Assembly: GCA_014529385.2 (NCBI GenBank)
Contig: CM043963.1
Location: 5,989,501-6,053,500 of the forward strand
Direction of reading: 5' to 3'
Length of the DNA stretch: 64,000 nucleotides
Origin: Adiantum capillus-veneris
Lineage: Eukaryota; Streptophyta; Polypodiopsida; Polypodiales; Pteridaceae
The notes beneath the pieces were generated by a model. It was not told where the DNA came from. It ran no database searches and saw only the letters and a program-made list of their open reading frames with translations. Position numbers and translations under genes: made by a program. Positions 24,100 through 35,005 of the stretch are shown one piece after another; positions within the stretch are counted from its first letter, which is position 1; each line of letters begins with the position of its first letter.

Positions 24100-24476
24100 T
24101 GAGGATAAAATAAAAGAGATCCGCCCTAGAATGGCTCAGTTCCCTTACCTTTTGTCCAAGGACCTTGATCTTGAGATCTTTTAGCATTCCCATAGGTTTA
24201 GTGATAGTCCCATTAGCCATCTTTTCCATTGTTTGTGACCCCAAGGTGAGATCTTCCCATAGATTCGCAACAATGTTTAGTTACAATGTTGACTCTAGCA
24301 CCACCATCTAGAATTCCCTTCAAAATTAATCCTTTTGGTAGTGATTGGTTGGATTCATTGCCTTCAAAGTGGTGTCCCAACTTGTTGACTAGTATTTCAA
24401 CCATAGATTTCTCATCTAGGTTTGGTTGTAGATCTAAGTGCTCCTCCTCAACTAGCACTTTGTTAGCCCTATCCAT
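24100..24476 (-). pseudogene. Retropepsin remnant of a minus-strand Ty3/gypsy element
   Basis: Minus strand reads EGNESNQSLPKGLILKG, then ILDGGARVNIV with D-G-G in place of D-S/T-G. After a frameshift near 24235 comes MANGTITKPMGMLKDLKIKV. This is the usual plant Ty3/gypsy protease arrangement, with the flap region and the K-P-x-G strand. It follows a gag zinc-knuckle region (25629-24478), so it is the conventional gag-side protease. Coding is lost near 24100, before any RT. Confidence 0.65.
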
Positions 24477-24477
24477 T

Positions 24478-25629
24478 TGTGAAAATTGTTGGTAACCCGG
24501 ATTTTAGCTTTGCATTAAGGAAATCTCAAAGAGCTAGGAAGGAGTGAGGATGGAGTACGTCCACTTTCCAATGTCTTAACGTAACTTTGTTCCTATATAA
24601 CACTAGGTATGACTAGCAATATGTGGTCCTTGTGAGGTTGAGTTTGTGTAGCAAAAACCGTGTCCGTAATTTGGATCTACCTAGGTACTATCTCTAGATA
24701 CCTTTTGGTCTCTTCTACCAAACTCCTTATGTGCTTAACTCATTCAATCTCCTCCATAGGGTTTGAGTAAGTCTCGACCTTCTTCATGGGTTTCTTGATT
24801 TTTGGGCCACATGTCTCATGATTATCCTCATTGATTTTGTCCTTCATAGTGGTCGTCTTAGTCTCCATGGTCTCATCTGAATTTGAATCATCTTCAAGGT
24901 CATTCATATGTACACGGGGTCCTCACCAGTCCTTATGTTGGTCTTTGAACTAGGGTCTGACTAGTGTTCTCTTCCTTCGTGTTTTATTCTTCTTCTTTGA
25001 TTGGGTGATTGATGTCGCACGTCTCTCTTCAAGGATATAATTTTGGTCTTGGCGCATTGATTGAGTGAGTACGTTTACTGGTACCACAAGTGTAGTATGT
25101 GATGTTGCTTCAGTAATCTCAATAAAGTTGAAACGGAATGATCTTTGGTGTGTTTGGATTATTAGGACATTGGGCCATCAAATGACCTATGCCACATCAA
25201 TTACACATGAGAAGATACGCTCCCTTGGTTGTTTTGCACTAGTGAGGCATTCTTTTGTGGTCTAATAGGACACTTAGCTACACAATATGGTACCATACAC
25301 TCGTAGCATTGAAGATGTGGTCTCTTGATAGTGAGATTGATGTTTTGACCTCTTGATCCAAGAGAAACTACTTGATAAATAGGCATGATTTTTTCCTAGT
25401 AGTCATCCATGTAGCATTGTGGACACTCCTCAAGCGTATTGAATCCATAGGCAATAGTGGGATCTATATCATCCTTGCAGTCCACACAAACTCTAGATGA
25501 CTTGCAACACACTTGGTTCACATGGGTGACTCTCGGATGTGAGGGCTCCATCCTAACACCAAAGGGGGTAATTGTGTCATGTTTGAACAACATTTTGAGA
25601 TGCTCCAAGCTTAAATCCTTCTTGTGCAT
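24478..25629 (-). pseudogene. Gag nucleocapsid and gag-protease linker
   Basis: Minus strand: HLQCYECMVPYCVAKCPIRP near 25310 is a degenerate CCHC zinc knuckle. Upstream are two further Cys pairs (CVDCKDD, CPQCYMDD). Downstream is a charged linker (SDETMETKTTTMKDKINEDN, MKKVETYSNPMEEIE) leading into the protease. Stops near 25387 and 24770 and frame changes show decay. Together with 24476-24100 it is the gag-protease part of a truncated element. Confidence 0.55.
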
Positions 25630-25639
25630 CTCTTGATGG

Positions 25640-26302
25640 TCTACCTCATGCCATGCCCCATTTTTTCTTTTCTTTGTTCACATTAAAACCTTAACCCCCC
25701 CATTGGGTGGCCATTTTGACGTGACCTAGGGCGGCTTTTGCACTCCGCATTTTGTTTACATGTCAGCCATAGCATTCCTATCACACCCTGGTCCTCCGGT
25801 ATGTCAACCAGGGCTTTGTGTAGCAAAACATTTGAGACATAATCTCATCAAGAACTCAACGTGCTTTCATAAAGGCACCACATTTGGCATATACATCATC
25901 CAAGTCATTTCCTAGCACAACATTCAAGACACACAATTCATCAAGAACTTAACATGCTTTGTAAAGGAACTACATTTGGCATGTGTAGAGGCCAAAGGAC
26001 TACTAAGCTTATCATGTTTCTCCAAAGCCGTTATTGGCATACATACTCAACCAAGGCATTTCTAGGCATGGAATATCTACCAAATCAATGCTTAAGCATT
26101 GTATTAGGCATACATCTCAACCACAGTAGTTCCAAGCACAAGTCCACCAGCATACCCCGATGTCAATGCATTGCAAGAGATGAAATTATGGACTAGGTAC
26201 TCCTTGATCTCCTATTGCTCTATTAAGTGCACCATAATTGGCATACATAGCATTGAACTTTCTCGTTACTGTCGTTACGGAGATTCACTACTCAATAAAC
26301 AT
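25640..26302. repeat. Diverged tandem repeat, possible LTR piece
   Basis: Units of about 90 bp: AACATTTGAGACATAATCTC at 25829 and AACATTCAAGACACACAATT at 25919, each followed by TCATCAAGAACTyAAC and ACATTTGGCAT. Further GGCATAC(A)T phrases occur to 26250. The right part (about 26090-26302) recurs inverted at 38800-39008. Its place between a polypurine-like tract (26974-26987) and a gag remnant would suit an LTR. Confidence 0.5.
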
Positions 26303-26973
26303 GTGAACTTCAATTAGAATCCATATAAATATCTTTATTCTTTTTCCCATCATGGAAGCTGAGCCACATGACATCCACCCCCTATGAACCTACACAGCCT
26401 CCGGTCTGTTCCAACGGGTCTACAATTTGCATATTCTATAAGCACTTTAAGCTCTTTGCCATCAAGCTCACATAGCTAGGAAGTAAATGAAAAACAATAT
26501 AAGGTCTAACTCCTATCACCAATGGTCTAACTTTATTATTTGGTAGGTGCTCACCACAAATATTTGATCCATGTTTGTTGTATCTCCAACACACTCAATT
26601 ATGGAAAACCATGTATAATGACCCCATAAAACTCAAGTATGCTCCAATTAATTGTGTACACGTCTTGACCATCAAGCTCAATTAAAGGAGCTCTATCAAA
26701 AGCTCAAGTATTCCTTAGCCTGTCTGCACATGGAATGGCCGTCAAGTCCTTCATTTCAATTTTTGATCTAACAAAACCAATCCAAAAGATATGAAGATAC
26801 TTCATCATTTTTCTAAAGAAGTCCAATGGAAGCTAGCCATGTAAACTTCCTGACCACAAAACCAAAAATTCTTTCCTTCACAGCATAAATCCCAAAACAA
26901 AACCTAGTTCCAAGTAACCTGCTACAAGAGAATATTTGATGTCCTTTGAATCCGCAACCTCCACTTCATTAGC
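26303..26973. other. Unassigned, possible LTR body
   Basis: No coding domain recognised. On the minus strand it follows the polypurine-like tract at 26974-26987, so it may be the U3 part of an LTR. No boundary can be proved. Confidence 0.25.
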
Positions 26974-28225
26974 CTCCCCCAAGATCAAATGGAATAAGAA
27001 GGAATTGCCCTAGCACTAGAGCAACATAGTATCCACATGAGCATACATTTCCTATATCAATCAACTTCAAGCATTTTTCTTGGATCCAACAGAAAGCAAC
27101 CACAATGTATACCCAAAAATACCCATCCCTATTGAACCTTCTTTTGAAGATTCCTTGAATCTTTTGGATCAAATATCATTAAGAGAACATAGCATTGATG
27201 GGTCCCACAATATAATAGAGAATCACTTGTAGCATAGTAAAACACCCACATCCCATAAACTCTTGGCAACTTTATAGCTCGTTACCAGCAAGCATTAAAG
27301 AATATTGTCTCCCTCTTACAAGCATCCAAAACATAACTTCCATAAGTATCATTAGAAATAGAATCCAAACCCAACCATAGCTGGCATATTATCCAAGGAA
27401 ATGAAGAACCATGTGCACCTTTTGCAATACCCATGGTGATTTTGCATCATCATCACCCCCTCTAGCTTCATAGATGTCACAAGTCTCTGAACAATATGTA
27501 TCTGTAGTATTAGGGACATTTATGCTTGGGATTTTTTCTTGGTCATGGAAAACAGATTTAGCCTCAACATTCATGAGAAGCATCGGAATTTCCTCCTCAC
27601 GCAACCCATGCATAAGTATAGAAGAAAAATTTCCATGGATAACGTATTCACAATTAGCATGATCTAGACAATCTTCATACTCATCAATGTCATCCTCTGC
27701 TTCCATATTTGCATCCATTCTACCTAACAATACATTCTAACACTACAAAGGATCAGATGGCACCCCCTTTGAATAGGTACCCTCATCAAAAAAGACATCC
27801 AAAATGTTTAATTTAAAGGCTTCACAACCGGATAAGAAAGAATCAATATCTTTGTCTTCATCTTGTCTAGAACCATCAACACCCACCAACATGCCTTCAA
27901 CAATAATCAATGGCTCTTACAACTCTTCAAACACATCATATGGTCCTTAAGGACTAAACTTCACTTTGTCAAGCATTATAGATCTATATGGCATACATAT
28001 ATCTTTATCCATGCAATCATCTTCAACCAGCTCGTTGCTCATAGATCCATACAAACAACGAAAAGGTTGTATCAACATCCCCTCTAAAAATGCACTCATG
28101 AGAAGCATCAAGTTTAGGAAGTTCACATTCGCATGCATCACCATCAAATGGAAACTATCAAAATTGTCATCTCTCCTGTATTTCGATGGTTGTATCTGTA
28201 TCTCAACACTTTGGAACAAGTGCAT
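26974..28225 (-). pseudogene. Decayed ORF with acidic and hydrophobic parts ending at a polypurine-like tract
   Basis: One minus-strand frame stays mostly open from 28225 to about 26970. The middle is acidic (EAEDDIDEYEDCLDHANCEY). The last third is hydrophobic (GWVWILFLMILMEVMFWMLV and GYFWVYIVVAFCW), resembling membrane segments. It ends in ...LIPFDLGGG, where the DNA GATCTTGGGGGAGG looks like a polypurine tract. An env-like or other last ORF of a retroelement would have this position. Several stops. I do not recognise the family. Confidence 0.35.
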
Positions 28226-28631
28226 GATCCATCATAGGCATACATACATCATGCATCATGGCATTAATACTTAGACCAGCATCTCCTTCACTAGTATCAA
28301 ACAAGCAAGAAAGATCATACGCACTAGATGGAAGCCATGCATCCCTCCTGGCACTATGCTAGTTTTTTTTCTTGCTAATATCCCCTTGTGGCTTTGTGAA
28401 ATGTAGAACAACCTCCCTAGAATCATATGAAGAATCATCATCTTACCCAATTTAACATAGAAAACTTCCACTATGTTGGCATCATCTTGTAGATCCAGGA
28501 ATATCTTGTACATCAGATTCATCATGAGCTTCAACCACTTCATCCTTTTGATCCCCTGAATTCTTTTCCTCATGTGTTGCATGTATAGGATCTTTGCAAA
28601 GTTCACCCTGTGTATCTTGAGGGTTTTGTTG
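28226..28631 (-). other. Possible N-terminal part of the same decayed ORF
   Basis: Minus strand holds a charged stretch (HATHEEKNSGDQKDEVVEAH, DESDVQDIPGSTR) in a different frame from 28225-26974. It begins directly after the inverted LTR fragment, with no primer-binding site visible. Confidence 0.25.
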
Positions 28632-28829
28632 GAGCATCGGCCTAGCATAGTGGAGACACCAACATAATGTCAATCCGAGGATTATGATCCGCTGGCTAGG
28701 GCATGGAAACACACAAAGAAGCTTCTACATGCCAAATGGAGGATAAGAAGGTGAAATCTACACACAAAGAGAGCTATGGAGAAGGAATGATGATGCTACG
28801 AGGAGTAAGCACAATACTACTCTACCATT
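28632..28829 (-). repeat. Inverted 198 bp LTR end fragment
   Basis: Reverse complement of about 40378-40576, the 3' end of the LTR at 39611. Shared phrases include TAGCATAGTGGAGACACCA and GGAGAAGGAATGATGATGCT. The TGTTGGA end is intact, but no tRNA-Asp primer site follows it on the minus strand. At 28830 it abuts a + strand coding remnant, so this is a rearrangement point. Confidence 0.85.
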
Positions 28830-28850
28830 AAATACTCAAATCAAACAGAA

Positions 28851-29853
28851 GTGGCTTTCACATCCAAGGAACCTCAAGACCTAAAACTTCACCAACAGCC
28901 TAAAAAGTTCTTTCAGCCTAAATACCCAACACTAAGCAAGCAAAGACGCCAACAACATTACAAAACTTATGTTGCGGCCAATGACGTCAATGTCAAAGAT
29001 CCAATTTTGGTAATTGATCCTAGTCAAAGCAAATTAGGTAAAAACATGGGATGCATTGCTTCCCATTACAACTTAAAAGAGAAAGGCTACTATAGTGGTC
29101 AACAAAAAGTTTAGTTACTCAAACCAAAGATATCAGTCTATACAAGCAAGTGGCTTCAAACCACAAAAACAACCGAGCAATTCAAGATTAAATCAATCTC
29201 AAAACAGGAGGTCAAACAACAAGTCCAAAAACAGGTTCAAAAACAGTTCATAATCTTGAAGGCCTACATATTTTCAAGGGGATGCAACACCCAAAATTCC
29301 CAAAGATGGCAAAGAATAGGTACATAGGAATACCAAATCAATGACAAAAAGGTTTGTTCCATCCAACACACTTCAAGAACAAGGGTACTACAAAGGTCAT
29401 AATCAAATTTGGCTACCAAAAGCACCAAGCTTAGATTATACAAATCTTGAAGATAATTACGACTACAAACAACGACAAATCAAGGATAAAAGTCCAAAAA
29501 TTACAAATGTCATCTGCAAGAATACGCCAATGACAAGTAGCAGATACATGTGGTGCCAAAGAAGCAGATACATGTGGGTGCCAAAGAAGCAGAATGAAAA
29601 GCTGAAGATTGAAGTCATCTCCAACTTCCAACAAAACCAGACAAAAAAGAAACAATGTAATAACAGGAATGGACCCAACCAATCTTTTGAACCATTGGAC
29701 CAAAAACAACAACAAGCAGTTATGACAACAAAGGTCACCCAGGTATGGAAAAAGAAACCTATCTTGCCGATATGGTCCTTTAATAATCCTCTTTTTGAGG
29801 ATCTGAGCTCCAAATGTTTAGATATATTCTTTCTTGAGAGCTCAAGACAATAG
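28851..29853 (+). pseudogene. Post-integrase ORF with Trp-Pro-Lys motifs, truncated
   Basis: Lys/Gln-rich coding remnant in two frames. Motif copies: KGYYSGQQKV*LLKPK (TGG probably mutated to TAG), EQGYYKGHNQIWLPKAP, YMWCQRSRYMWVPKK and QVWKKKPILP. The order WLPK, WVPK, WKKK parallels WVPK, WVPK, WKKK in element B's last ORF, and GYYKG resembles the left-hand element's motif region. The retropepsin-like part is missing because sequence left of 28830 was replaced by an inverted LTR fragment. A polypurine tract and LTR follow at 30784, so this is the last ORF of its element. Confidence 0.5.
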
Positions 29854-30783
29854 TCAAGTCGATCAAAAAGTCAAGAGTCGGGAAGCTGAGCCAATAAATG
29901 AGCAAAGAGTTAGACCTAAGCTTCAAGTCCTGAATATTTTTTGTGGTCTATGAGTCTAGCTAGTTAGGATATAGCTCAAGCTAGGAGAGTTGAGCATAAT
30001 TAAAGTGTGTCACTCATGCTGGATAGGTGAGCATAGTCAAAGTCTATTATTTTAATCATGGTGGAGTGGCAGAGTGGTCCAAGAAAAACACTCATGCACT
30101 TGTGCACGTGAGGAGAGTGGAAAAACCTCAAACCAAAAGCCCTTCTCCAGAGTGGTGTAAGCTATTAAAGTGAATTTATTTTTACTTTTGTAGCTACTTT
30201 AACTCTGAGAAGCACCCATCAAAAACTCTTCTCTCACATAGCATAATCCTACCCATGCATATTTTTGTGCAAGCATATAGAATGTCCCATAATTGGACAA
30301 TTGCAATAGGCACTCTTTAATGTTCCACCCATGCACTCACCTTGCAGGTACCAGCAACCACAAAACAACTCAAGACTCAAGGAAAGATAATCGGACGACT
30401 ATTCAAGGGACAAAAGGCTTACAACTATTAACTTCCACATTGTCTATATAAGCCTAATAAATTTAGTCCCTAGACACCCATCATTGTAAATTTTCAAAAT
30501 AAGATTGTATATCTTTGGGCACTTTCTTCCATGAGGTTTTTCCCCATTGGTAATCCACGTTTCCATACCCTAATGAATGTACATAACCCTTTTATTTTAC
30601 TTTTCCCAATAACTCAAGCCCATTTTCTTCTATTTGAACCAACATGACTATTTCCATATTACACATCCAGCAAGTAAAACCAATAGCTTACCGCTCTTCA
30701 ATACAATTAACATTCACCTACAATCTCAAAAGTCTTCAAATGCAAGCAACCAAGGCAGCGCACAGGGACGTGCACTGAAATCG
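29854..30783 (+). other. 3' untranslated part of the element ending at 31484
   Basis: No coding recognised. It contains TGAGCATAATTAAAGTGTG and TGAGCATAGTCAAAGTCTA, a short imperfect duplication near 29990-30045. It leads to the polypurine tract. Confidence 0.35.
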
Positions 30784-30794
30784 GATGGGGGGAG
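30784..30794 (+). other. Polypurine tract
   Basis: GATGGGGGGAG immediately before the TGTTAATCAGC start of the LTR. Confidence 0.8.
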
Positions 30795-31484
30795 TGTTAA
30801 TCAGCTAGGTTAAAAGTGGCCAATAGACCACTCAAAGATGCTATTTACTATTTTTAGTAAATGCTAATGATGCTAGATGATGATGAAGTGAAGACAAGCA
30901 AGAGATGCAAAGAACATATGAAATTAACGAGTATCCATGAAGTCATGGTCACAATCGATGATCACTTAAGTTCTTATGATTTCCCATCAAATGACCACAA
31001 GTGCAGATTGTAATTATGTTTTGGGCTCATCTTGAGTTCCATGTTGTAATCATTGTGCTATATTTAGAGCCTAGGTAGAGCAGATATTAGATTAAGTGAT
31101 TTTGGCCAATTGGGCACCCGGCCACTTCTAAAAAACCTAGTGAGTATAAAGGTCAAAACCCACAATGTGAATGTCAATTCAGATACATTTGAGAGAAACT
31201 TTGTGAAGAAGGTGATGGCTATGGAGTCCTCGAGCTCTCTACGTGCGCACATGGATGATTCGGCTTCATGCGATAGCTAAAGTCTAACATCTTCTCTCTC
31301 ATTTACTCATGCTTGTAATCTTTTGCTCGATTAATGAAGATTAATGGCTGATTTTGTGATTAATCTCTCTCTTTAATCATGTTTCCCACTTGTTTAAGCT
31401 TGCCTCTAAGTGTGTGTAGGCTTGTGTAGAGTGTGTGTGCCTGTGTGTGGTCACTCTATGCTATTCTATGTGCATTGTGTGCTT
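30795..31484 (+). repeat. 3' LTR, truncated copy of the 39611 LTR family
   Basis: Matches 39611-40305 throughout (GACCACTCAAAGATG, TTTTAGTAAATGCTAATGAT, CGAGCTCTCTACGTGCGCAC). Similarity stops at TGCATTGTGTGCTT, so the last 270 bp of the LTR are absent. The missing end survives only as the inverted piece at 28632-28829. Confidence 0.9.
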
Positions 31485-32988
31485 GATCAACATGAAGTCA
31501 TTAATCTCCATTTTTTCTTTCCAAAACATTAGGAATGGTTGTATGAGAGAATATCCACTTCAATGTGTCATGACTTTCATGTGGTAATTATGTTGATCCA
31601 ATCCACCATAACTTCATTTCTGATTGTACTTTGTAGTCTATGGTATCTCTCTTTTCTTGGCTAAATTCCAAGGCTCTTTTCATCAGTGAGATATTGATCC
31701 TCTCCATTTTGTGATTTTTTTGAGTCTGAGCCTCGTCTAGCTTCATTAAAATATAAATTTTCCTCAACATTTAGTTTCATTTATTCCATAATATTCTGCC
31801 ATTAAAATCTAAAATTTTCTTAAATCCATCCAAATATTATTAAACTTGTTATATTTGAACACACATTCTTTCTTTGCTTTGTCATATGGCATTATTCCTT
31901 AAATGTGGGAATATTCACCAAAAAATTTAGATATTTCTCCATTTAATAACAGCCTCACTTTCCCAACATTGTGAGGTCTAGGAAGTCCAAAGGCTCTAAA
32001 CTTATTATATCTTAAATACTTAAATCAAATGCTTGAGATGGCTCTATATCGATTCATGCTCACTCAAACAATATCAGGTACCTCTTGGATTTATGAGGGA
32101 TCAACCAATGATTTTATATCTTTCAATAAATCTTGAAGAACAAAGTTTTTATGTTTTAAACTTTTGGGAAGTTTGAGAACCCCTAAGATATCTGATTTAT
32201 TCATCATCTCATTTAGAAATTTCACTCTTTCTTCAACATTTGAGTTGCCAAGGCCTGCTTCTCACATAATCCCTAGCTAGTTCCATTCGTTTGTATATTT
32301 GTCCACAAGACTCTGTTAAAGTGTGAATTTGTTTCATTTGTTTTATTCTTACTCAAAATTGAAAGACTATGATTGGAAGTCACACTTGACTTGGAGACAA
32401 TGAGATTTAAAAAATGGAAGCCTAGTGTTAAATTTATTTGTATATACTTAATTTATAATCAAAATATTTGATTCTACAAGGGGTTTATAGTACAAAATGG
32501 TGATTTTCACAAAGAGATATTGTAAATTCTTTACAAAATGCTATGTACTTTCTACAAAATGCTCCGTATTATATCTAATTTGAGTTTTTCTACAACATGC
32601 CTACAAAGTTTCTAGAAAGGAACCCTAAGAATTACCAGAATGAGTGTGTTATGTGCTCTCCTACTCTCTCTGAAGCATATCACTCTTTGACAAAAGATTT
32701 TTTTCTGGGAAAGAAAATGAAGTGGAATCTTGCTACCAATTCCTTCCTTAAGAGATAGGTTTTTAGGTGCAAGCTGTTATTCTTGCTTTGAGCTCTCTAC
32801 TTGGTTTTATTTTAAGTCATCATGTAGCTCCTCCTTCTTCCTCTCCTCTTCAGGAACCTTCCCAATAGTTGCTTGGTCCTTGCCATTAATGACTTTTCCT
32901 CCTTGTATTATCAACCATAATATAAGTAAAAAGAAGCATATAATTTATAATAATTATACTTGTCTTTTATATATAGATATAGAAGATG
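31485..32988. other. Unassigned AT-rich region
   Basis: No coding domain, LTR boundary or repeat recognised. A minus-strand Lys-rich open frame (31770-31588) has no recognisable motif. Confidence 0.3.
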
Positions 32989-33892
32989 GTGAATATCATC
33001 CAAGTTTATTATCAGGATAAAGATTGTTTTTAGCAAAGGGTGTCCCTTATGCAAACAATTAGAGTACCCTTGAAATTCTCTCACCAAGGTACTAATTTAT
33101 TTATTTTAAACTAAGAATATGACTCAAAATATGGTGATTTTGACCCCACCAATGCATCTAGAAGGCCCAAAAACCCTAGGATTGACTCCTAAGTTGCCTC
33201 TTTTGGACACTCCAAGAGGAAACAACAAAAAAAGTTAATGTATGCAAACAACAAAAAAGTTAATGTATGCAAATGGAAAAAAAGCCTCCAAAAATGTTGT
33301 GTCCTCTCTGTGCGAAGTTAGTATATGCGGACGCCCCACCGCATTCACTAACTTCACACAGAGAGGACACAACATTTTTGGAGGGATTTTTTGCCGTTTT
33401 TCCCTCTTTGGGTGTCCAAAAGAGGGAAGATGTGAGTATATCCAAGTTCATTATCAGGGTAAAGATTGCTTTTAGCAAAGGGTGTCCCTTATGCACAAAA
33501 TTAGAGTACCCTTGAAATTCTTTAAACAAGGTACTAAAATTAACAAGAAGTTGAAAAAAAAAATGTGACTTAAAATATGGTGATTTTGACCCTGCAAGTG
33601 CATCTAGAAGGCCCAAAAACCCTAGGATCAACTCTTAACTCACCTCTTTTGGACACCCGAAGAGGAAAAAGCGGCAAAAAAAAGCCTTTGAAAATGTTGT
33701 GTCCTCCCTTTGCAAACTTAGTGTATGTGGAGACCCTAATTCGCACAGGGAGGAAATAACATTTTTGGAGTTTTTTTTCTTGCATTTTTCCCTCTCTGGT
33801 TGTCCAAAAGAGGAAACTTAGGAGTCGATCCTATGGTTTTTGGCCTTTCGGACGCATTGGTGGAATCAAAATCACCATACTTTGAGTTTTAA
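32989..33892. repeat. Two tandem 443 bp units, each a large imperfect palindrome
   Basis: GTGAATATCATCCAAG at 32989 recurs as GTGAGTATATCCAAG at 33432, followed in both by AAAGATTGyTTTTAGCAAAG. Unit 1 contains 47 bp arms at 33284-33330 and 33339-33385 (43 of 47 pairs, 8 nt loop). Unit 2 is almost wholly palindromic from about 33565 to 33892, with arms of about 150 bp meeting near 33735. Unit 1 has lost the outer part of its right arm. These look like foldback or MITE-type sequence, not coding. Confidence 0.85.
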
Positions 33893-33910
33893 AATCAAAA
33901 TTTTGTTGAT

Positions 33911-34275
33911 GGTGTCCTCCTTGTACTAAAACTATGTATATGGGTGGCTCTCCATTTTCACTTAAGGAAGATGCCATAAAAACAATTTATACAAAAGCCT
34001 TTGTGGCGTCCCTATGCGAAAAGAGTGTAGTTGGACATGCATCCGGCGACACTATTTTCACATAAGAAGGACACCATCGAAAAAAATTCTACAAAAGCGT
34101 TTGTGTCATCCCTATGCGAAAATAGTGTAGCTAAATAGGCATTTGGCTACACTATTTTTGCATAACGAGAACACCATCCAAAAAAATTTATATGATGTCT
34201 TTGTGTCATCCCTACTTGAAAACAGTGTAGTAAGACGTGCATTCAACTACACTATTTTTGCGTAGCAACGACTTG
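33911..34275. repeat. Exact 100 bp-register array of hairpins
   Basis: Units begin TTGTGGCGTCCCTATGCGAA at 34001, TTGTGTCATCCCTATGCGAA at 34101 and TTGTGTCATCCCTACTTGAA at 34201, with a diverged unit before (33911). Each contains a hairpin. In the second, arms 34114-34136 and 34141-34163 pair at 21 of 23 positions around a 4 nt loop. The outer GTGTC...GACAC phrases are also inverted within each unit. Confidence 0.88.
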
Positions 34276-34835
34276 GATTGAGAAAAAGTTGTGCTGCAAA
34301 ATCTACAAAGAAAGTAGAAGGTCCGATTGAAATCGACTTTGTGAAGTAATGTGGAGCAATAGAATAATGCAGCTGATTAAAAACATTTGTGGAATATATT
34401 GTTTGGGTCTGAACACCTCTATGTATAGTAGTGCACAATTACCTAGGTAAAATTTAAATTGACACAATTTACGATGCATGTACTTGATCATTGTGTGTGG
34501 ATTTGACCATTGTGTATGTGTTTCAAGGTGCATGATTGAAATACTATTTATAGCTCTCAAAGCGCTTATGTATGTCCTTTTTACTCCATCCTTTGTATTT
34601 TTTTAAAGATTTTTGTATAAAACATAAATCTCAAGAAAGCGCAAAATGTTGTTAAGAAAGCACAAAGGTGCATACTTTCATTGGATTTTTTTTGTAGAAC
34701 ATTTTTTTCAATGCAAATCTTAAGTGTGTCATTCCTACACGAGCATAACGTACAGCAATACCTTCTCAAATTAACATAAATTGCATAGCGACAACACATC
34801 CTTTTCATTATATGCAAAAAGTGGTTTTTTCTAAT
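34276..34835. other. Weakly palindromic link between hairpin arrays
   Basis: Mostly AT-rich. A degraded hairpin remains at about 34726-34796 (GTGTGTCATTCC versus GCGACAACACA). No coding recognised. Confidence 0.4.
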
Positions 34836-35005
34836 GTGTCGTTGCTACGCAAAAATAGAACACTTGGACATGCCTCCGAGTGCTCTATTTTTGCATAGCA
34901 ATGACACAATCAAATAGACATAAAGTTTTTTTACTAATGTCGTCTCTATGAACAAATAGAGCATTCGAACGTTCATTTGGATGCTCTATTTTCTGCTCCG
35001 AGATC
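34836..35005. repeat. Two further hairpins of the same family
   Basis: 34836-34869 pairs with 34875-34908 at 30 of 34 positions around a 5 nt loop; all four mismatches are transitions. A second, weaker hairpin lies at about 34954-34990 (AATAGAGCATTCGAACG with its counterpart). Both share the CTAyGC(A)AAAATAG core with the 34001-34275 units. Confidence 0.85.

Noticed and set aside
30060-30140. tRNA-like A box (TGGCAGAGTGGTCCAAG)
   Set aside because: No B box (GGTTCRANTCC) and no acceptor or anticodon stem pairing follows; chance similarity.
33242-33785. Overlapping open frames on both strands of the palindromes
   Set aside because: Symmetric frames are forced by the inverted repeats; the sequence is structural, not coding.
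33911-34275. CRISPR array
   Set aside because: Regular 100 bp period, but units are hairpins without unique spacers, and the genome is a plant's.
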